Shown one piece after another: positions 58,934 to 64,000 of a stretch of DNA of 64,000 bases; position 1 is the stretch's first letter, and every line of letters starts with the position of its first letter. The stretch comes from Owenweeksia sp048267305. GTDB lineage: Bacteria > Bacteroidota > Bacteroidia > Flavobacteriales > Schleiferiaceae. A program made the position numbers and the translations under genes. The notes under the pieces were generated by a model, which was not told the DNA's origin, ran no database searches, and worked only from the letters and a program-made list of their open reading frames with translations. The stretch spans positions 102,696-166,695 of the forward strand of contig JBLWXT010000008.1 in assembly GCA_048267305.1 (NCBI GenBank), given 5' to 3'.

Positions 58934-59069
58934 TGGGGGCGTTGTGAATGTGAAGATAAGAGTGAGCAGGGCATGTGGCACTGGTCATCTATCAGGTTTA
59001 AGACTGTTAAGATTCGACCTGAGGTTTTTGTGTGATCTGCAAAATTCTTGTGATAAATAAGCCCCACGG

Positions 59070-62000
59070 TTAATGCTCTATAACAAGATTTTGTTGATGA
59101 ACTATTTCTTCATTCCCAATACTAATTGAATAAAAGCCAGGGGAAAGGTGGTTTATAAGTATAGTGCCTTCAAATTGTATGTTTGATATGTCGTTTTTCC
59201 TGAAAACCAACTTCCCTATGGAGTTGTAGATTTCAATATAATCAGGTTGAAACACCTGAGGATTCCACTTTAAGCTGAGTTTGTCGGTTGCCGGATTTGG
59301 ATAGATTTGAATGTCAGGATCAGGGGTTTGCTCAGATTGTTCAAGTCCAATCAAAACTATACTTGCCGAATCAGCCTCATTACATTGGTTGATTACAACT
59401 AGATTAATAGTGTAATTTGACCCAGCAGTAATTGGATATGAATGTGAAGGCATGAGGCTGGATGAGTCTTTTGTTCCATCTCCGAAATCCCATATAAACG
59501 AATGGGCATTAGAGCTGTTGGAACCATTAAAACTAACATAAACTGCTGTTAATGTTACGCTATCTATAGTATAGGTGAAGTCAGCTTTGCTGGTATCGCA
59601 TACCTCAATCCAATAGTTAGTTACACTCGAATCTCCACAGGCGTTGTAGGCCGTTAATTCAACATTATAAACCCCTGCGGTATCGTAGCCAATGCTTAGG
59701 CTGGAGCTTGTGTCAATTTTGCCATTGCCCAGATCCCAATAAAGTGAATCTGCATTTATGCTGCTATCAGTCAGGTTAATACTGAGCAGGTTTGTGGTAA
59801 AAATGAAATTCGCGGAAACACTGTCGCAAACCTTCAAAATTTGTGATGATGTATCAGTTTCCAAACAGGCATTAAAGGCATAAAGCTTCACATTATAGCT
59901 CCCATGAAAGGCATAGGTATGGTTCGGTGCGAGAGCATTGGAGCCCGGGCCTCCGTCACCAAAATCCCAGTAAATTGAGTCTGCCTGAACCGATGTTGAG
60001 TTAAAGCTGACATTGAGGTAGTTTGACTGCATATTGAAATTGGCCTGCACTGTGTCGCATACTCTCACCGATTGAAGTAAGCTATCCGCATCTCCGCAAT
60101 CACTATTGAAAACATATACCCAAACCTGATATAGGCCAGTATCCTGGTAAATGTGGGGTGGGGATGTGTTGTCACTGTTATTGCCATCCCCAAAATCCCA
60201 GTAAATGGAATCAACACCCAATGAGGATGATGAATTAAAACTTACTTCATGAAAATTATTGCTGTAGCCAAAGTTTGCATCAACCACAGGGCAAGGCAGT
60301 GTAGTAAAGTTGATAAAGGCTGTATCGCTTACCATACCAACATTAATACAGGAGTCATAAATACTGGCCATGTAAGAAGTATTAGGGGTGAGGCCTGTGA
60401 ATGAAAGTGAATCAGTAGTAACTGTGTACCAGGAAGTATCTGGATTACTAAGATTTATCAATGTTATGTTGGAATTCATAGTTCCGGGCTTCCAGTGTAA
60501 CACCGCAGTATAAAGCCCCAGGCTGTCGATGTGCAACGAGTCAGAATAATTACAAGCGTCAAATTCATCCGCACCAATATCGGGTGCTATTGCTGAGCGC
60601 GGATTGTTATCAAAATCATGCGTTACGTAGGGTAGAGGGGTGGCCTTACCGTTCAGATATTTTGATTTTGAATGCAAATCAATGTTGCTATAGTAATTAG
60701 CAGGTGCACTTATAGAATTGGAATCTGAACCACTGAAGATTCTCCATTGCGATAATGTGTTGTAAGTATTGGTTGCGGTTTTACCCAGTTTGTTTCCGGT
60801 AGTAAAAAAGTTGTTGTAGTCAGAAGTGCCTCCAACTCCGGAGAAGGGGGCGTGAACAGCGTATCCTCCGGCCAGATTAACAAAGCTGTTATTGAGGTAG
60901 TTGATATTTGATTTTGTGCCAAAGGCGCTTATTATGTTTAAAGCATAGCTGGTGGTGCCTGATAAAACATTTACGGAGTTGTTTGCTATATCTACATCAT
61001 CATTGTGTCCTACATTAAATCCGTAAGCATATCTTGACGCAGAGCTTACTGTAACCATATTGTTGGCTACTAAAGCTCTATTCGATGAGTCTCCTGTACT
61101 ATTTCGATAAGCAATGCCTAAGTTGTCGTTTTGAGTATAACTCACAATTTTATTCCTGATTACATTTATACCACTGCTATTACTTACTTCCAGATTTATA
61201 GAAGAATGACCATTAAAATTTATTTCATTGGCTGAAACATTTCCAGTATCGCATCCGCTGAGATACAATGGGCGTGATTGATGTTGCCCGGCCACGGTGT
61301 TGGATAGAGAGTTATGAGTAACAGAGGTCTGATTATAGTGGCCCACAAAAATTCCTCCTGTATACCAGCCTTCAACTATATTACTATCAATTGTAATGTT
61401 AGCGTTGCCGTTGTAGCCATATGCGCCTTGAAAAACGACTGATTCACGACCACCAAGGAATACATTGTTTTTGAGCGTGATGTTTGTTATGGGGCCTCTG
61501 GTATAATTGCGAGCTTCGAAGCAGCTTGAAGTTAAAGAGCTTAGATCAGGTGTTATGAGCGAGTCGTTTATAAAGGTTATATGATCATTATAACCAGCAT
61601 ACATCTCTACTCCCGCATAAGCTCCTTTGTTTAAAATTGTTATATCCTTAATGGTCAGATAGCTAACTGTATCCAGTCTTATTACATATCCTAGGTTGGG
61701 ATGGGTGGCGGTTGCGAACTCAAGTCTTACTCTTGCTCCATTTGTATCTCCCTGAATGATAATGGGATTTGATGGCCCCGATCCTGGTATGTTGTGTAAA
61801 TAAAACTGTTCATTATATACTCCTCCGGCTATATTAATGATAACAGGCCCTGATACCCCACAGGTGTTTAGCGTGTTGGCCAAACTATTGAAGCTGGTAT
61901 AGTTTCTTGGGGCTGGTGCTAGAGAGGGATTGATTGTGTAGGAGCCATGCATTGTGCTATCACAATTGGTGGTTACTACTACAGGCCCAAACCATGAAGA

Positions 62001-63704
62001 TTTCCCTAAGGTATCACAAAGGGCTCTGATATAAACATCATAGGTAGTGAAGGAGGCCAGGTTTGTTATGGTGTATGAATTACTCAGTATTGGCCCGGCC
62101 TTATTGCCGGTTCCTGCAGTATAGCCACTGATGCCATGCTCAATTTCAACCGAATAGCCTGAGTCAAGTTGCCAGCTAAATGTTGCATTTACACCTGTAA
62201 CGTGATTGAGGGTGAAAGCGGTTGGTGTGTAGCAATCGGAAAGCTCAAATTCGTCAGCGCCAATATCAGGACTATAGGGTGAGCGTGCTTCCTGATCAAT
62301 ATCTGTAGTAACGGAAGGCCAGGGGGTTCCTGCGTTATTTAGAATGCTATCAGTTACATGCAATTCTTTTGGACCATTAAAGGATGGGGCTGTATTTATT
62401 GAGTTGCCATCGTTCCCGGTTGCGGATTGCCATGCACTCATCGTTGCAATAGAGCCATTAAAGTAGGCAATGTTGGAACCGGAAGAATAGTAGTTGTTAA
62501 AGTCAAGACTGTCGGCTCCATTTAGATTGGATCCATAGAGAGCATGACCACCTGCATGATTTACAATGTTGTTGTTAAAATATACAAAGTGAGCATTGGC
62601 ACTGAATAAATGAACTCTCAAACCAATAGAGTTGCTACCTGCATAAACCCTCACTGAATTGTGAACGATATTATTGTATTTGCCGTCAATGGTGTTTATT
62701 CCAACTGTTGGAGAACCTCCTTGAACCCCTACCATGTTATTTGCAACTGTCACTGGATTTGATGATAGACCAAAAGAATCCTCTATAAACAGTCCTGTAT
62801 TATCCTGAGTTGAAGTGGTGTATATCTCATTGGCAATAACATCAGTGTAATAGCAATTGTCACTCTTTAAACCCGTGACAACCCTACCTGAGATTTCAAT
62901 TTTATTGTGAAAAATCTCAGAATAATTACAGAAAACGGTTATAAATGCAGTTAGGGTACCAGACGAATTTACAGAGAAATAATTGTTGTTGAAATGTGAA
63001 TTATGCATATATGTTGCATACAATCCATAGCGGTTCCAACCCATGATTTGATTACTGTCAATCAAGATGTTTGATGCTGGATTTGAGGAGGACCCATAAA
63101 ACCTCATACCAGACTGTCCGCCATAAACTGTATTGTTCTTAAAAGTAATGTTGGATATCGGGCCACTTAGATAAGAATTAACACAACTGCTTGTAGTAGA
63201 AATACAATAAAGGGAATCGTTTTCAAAAGTTATGAAATCATTATGGCCTTTGGCAATACTCACAGCTCCCCCACTTGTTCCAGTGGCAATTATGGCAATG
63301 TCTTTTATTGTGAGATGAGATACGGTATCTATCTGTATTACAAAGTCGGAATTGCCAGATGTGCTGTAACTGATAATGGCCTGTCCATTGGTTAAGGGAT
63401 CCGTCTGAATGACAATATCACTCGAGCTGCTAGTGCCGGAAATATTATGAAGGTGTATCTGCTCATTGTAAACACCGGGAGCTACATTGACGGTTATGTG
63501 TCCTGAAACACCACAATTGTTAAGGTCGGCTGAAAATGTACTTAAGTTGGTATAATTAGTTGCACTGGTCGCTACCGAGGGATTAACCGTGTAAGTTCCT
63601 GATAATGGAGAGCTACAAGGAGGCATTATTATACCACCTACAACATTTGTAGGATGGAAGAATATGAGCAATAAGATCAATATGGAAACTGGATATTTCA
63701 TCAA
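59070..63704 (-). CDS. Beta-helix/FN3/PKD surface protein with T9SS tail
   Basis: 1544 residues. Signal peptide 1-23 (tandem Met start; the first is used). Order: right-handed beta-helix region A (about 35-480, many NNxVxxxx-type coils), ending in SPYSPDIGADEFE; FN3 (about 490-580); beta-helix B (about 585-1050), ending in SAIAPDIGADEFD; FN3 (1055-1135); four PKD domains (about 1140-1450; each with YWDFGDG-type or YWDLGNG motif); type A sorting domain (from about 1465, IYPNPATDKLSLKW). Beta-helix modules of this kind bind or cleave polysaccharides, but no catalytic residues are evident. It is upstream of and co-directional with hppA but with a 208-nt gap. Confidence 0.9.
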   Translation of the reverse strand: MMKYPVSILILLLIFFHPTNVVGGIIMPPCSSPLSGTYTVNPSVATSATNYTNLSTFSADLNNCGVSGHITVNVAPGVYNEQIHLHNISGTSSSSDIVIQTDPLTNGQAIISYSTSGNSDFVIQIDTVSHLTIKDIAIIATGTSGGAVSIAKGHNDFITFENDSLYCISTTSSCVNSYLSGPISNITFKNNTVYGGQSGMRFYGSSSNPASNILIDSNQIMGWNRYGLYATYMHNSHFNNNYFSVNSSGTLTAFITVFCNYSEIFHNKIEISGRVVTGLKSDNCYYTDVIANEIYTTSTQDNTGLFIEDSFGLSSNPVTVANNMVGVQGGSPTVGINTIDGKYNNIVHNSVRVYAGSNSIGLRVHLFSANAHFVYFNNNIVNHAGGHALYGSNLNGADSLDFNNYYSSGSNIAYFNGSIATMSAWQSATGNDGNSINTAPSFNGPKELHVTDSILNNAGTPWPSVTTDIDQEARSPYSPDIGADEFELSDCYTPTAFTLNHVTGVNATFSWQLDSGYSVEIEHGISGYTAGTGNKAGPILSNSYTITNLASFTTYDVYIRALCDTLGKSSWFGPVVVTTNCDSTMHGSYTINPSLAPAPRNYTSFNSLANTLNTCGVSGPVIINIAGGVYNEQFYLHNIPGSGPSNPIIIQGDTNGARVRLEFATATHPNLGYVIRLDTVSYLTIKDITILNKGAYAGVEMYAGYNDHITFINDSLITPDLSSLTSSCFEARNYTRGPITNITLKNNVFLGGRESVVFQGAYGYNGNANITIDSNIVEGWYTGGIFVGHYNQTSVTHNSLSNTVAGQHQSRPLYLSGCDTGNVSANEINFNGHSSINLEVSNSSGINVIRNKIVSYTQNDNLGIAYRNSTGDSSNRALVANNMVTVSSASRYAYGFNVGHNDDVDIANNSVNVLSGTTSYALNIISAFGTKSNINYLNNSFVNLAGGYAVHAPFSGVGGTSDYNNFFTTGNKLGKTATNTYNTLSQWRIFSGSDSNSISAPANYYSNIDLHSKSKYLNGKATPLPYVTHDFDNNPRSAIAPDIGADEFDACNYSDSLHIDSLGLYTAVLHWKPGTMNSNITLINLSNPDTSWYTVTTDSLSFTGLTPNTSYMASIYDSCINVGMVSDTAFINFTTLPCPVVDANFGYSNNFHEVSFNSSSSLGVDSIYWDFGDGNNSDNTSPPHIYQDTGLYQVWVYVFNSDCGDADSLLQSVRVCDTVQANFNMQSNYLNVSFNSTSVQADSIYWDFGDGGPGSNALAPNHTYAFHGSYNVKLYAFNACLETDTSSQILKVCDSVSANFIFTTNLLSINLTDSSINADSLYWDLGNGKIDTSSSLSIGYDTAGVYNVELTAYNACGDSSVTNYWIEVCDTSKADFTYTIDSVTLTAVYVSFNGSNSSNAHSFIWDFGDGTKDSSSLMPSHSYPITAGSNYTINLVVINQCNEADSASIVLIGLEQSEQTPDPDIQIYPNPATDKLSLKWNPQVFQPDYIEIYNSIGKLVFRKNDISNIQFEGTILINHLSPGFYSISIGNEEIVHQQNLVIEH

Positions 63705-63772
63705 AATATATTAGATCATAAACATAGTCTTTTTGCTAAGTACATGACAAAAACCACCTAACCACCTGTCCA

Positions 63773-63790
63773 TCAACAATTTAATGTTGA
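63773..63790. repeat. Short perfect hairpin TCAACA/TGTTGA
   Basis: 6-bp arms around ATTTAA, between the T9SS gene and the transposase gene. Could mark an insertion-element end. Confidence 0.25.
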
Positions 63791-63875
63791 TAAGTTCATG
63801 AAAAAAGCTGAGTGAAATAGAGTTTAAAACCTTGAAAGCCAGTATATTAGAAGAATAACTTCACTCATTTTTCTA

Positions 63876-64000
63876 ATGAAGGCTTCCAAGGTTCACAGCA
63901 ATTTTACGCAAATTAACCACGCCCTCCAAGAGCAGCTAAAGGGAGATATGAACCGCTGCCGCATCAAGTTTTTGGCGCAGATGGTACTGGCCCTTTGTAA
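63876..64000 (+). mobile_element. IS4-type transposase gene, 5' part only
   Basis: A frame opening with MKASKVHSNFTQINHALQEQ and continuing as NRCRIKFLAQMVLALC to the window edge. The start (SKVHSN...) and the RxKFLA.M.LALCK pattern match the N-terminus of IS4-family transposases common in Bacteroidota. About 41 residues are visible; the catalytic DDE domain would lie beyond 64000. No terminal inverted repeat can be confirmed without the other end. Confidence 0.75.

Overview
The window reads as chromosomal DNA of a member of the Bacteroidota, most likely a marine or aquatic Flavobacteriales-type organism; genus cannot be fixed from sequence alone. The evidence is four secreted proteins with type IX secretion (T9SS) C-terminal sorting domains, four TonB-dependent or CarboxypepD_reg-type outer-membrane proteins (three of them TonB receptors), Bacteroidota-restricted families (DUF5686, DUF5690, HYC_CC_PP, DUF2797-type), moderate to low GC, hardly any Shine-Dalgarno sequences, and several -7 boxes of the Bacteroidota TAnnTTTG type. 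No rRNA, CRISPR array, phage or replication origin is visible. Two tRNA genes are present.

Layout. 1-5.5 kb: a T9SS cargo protein, then a sulfur-handling group (MBL-fold/rhodanese fusion, alpha/beta hydrolase, cysteine-dioxygenase-like cupin, small rhodanese), then a lipoprotein and a PepSY-like protein. 5.6-12.5 kb: an MtfA-like peptidase, a heme-type TonB receptor with a small membrane-anchored protein in front, DoxX, and a large DUF5686 outer-membrane protein. 12.7-20.1 kb: a nucleoid-associated protein, a zinc-type CDF exporter, and a heavy-metal cluster on the minus strand (HMA-AraC regulator, HYC_CC_PP protein, secreted HMA protein, TonB receptor, DUF3703). 20-24 kb: orphan secreted protein, coiled-coil protein, YceI lipoprotein and a DUF302 gene with tandem Fnr-like boxes. 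24-26 kb: gene-poor, with a decayed secreted esterase pseudogene. 26-35.5 kb: a TonB receptor/phosphodiesterase operon and a 1772-residue LamG/FN3 T9SS protein. 36-41.1 kb: an aminophosphonate-type cluster (DUF5690 permease, PhnX-like hydrolase, HAD, XRE-cupin regulator, FAD oxidoreductase). 41.1-41.8 kb: tRNA-Leu and tRNA-Gly, with a tiny GIY-YIG nuclease gene bracketed by two copies of the tRNA-Leu 3' end. 41.8-59 kb: housekeeping genes (mutS, SpoU methyltransferase, OmpA, two deoxynucleoside kinases, folK, sppA, queuosine-precursor transporter, GH3 protein, methyltransferase, Na+-type membrane pyrophosphatase with an unusual C-terminal extension). 59-63.7 kb: a 1544-residue beta-helix/PKD T9SS protein. 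The window ends inside a transposase-like gene.

The most noteworthy items are the GIY-YIG mini-element at tRNA-Leu with an att-like duplication, the aminophosphonate cluster with a recurring GTAAACAA motif at both divergent promoters, the metal cluster whose regulator fuses a CxxC metal-binding domain to an AraC domain, the cysteine-dioxygenase homologue lacking one iron ligand, the pyrophosphatase extension, and the Crp/Fnr-geometry operators. All family assignments are from reading the sequence, not from database searches.
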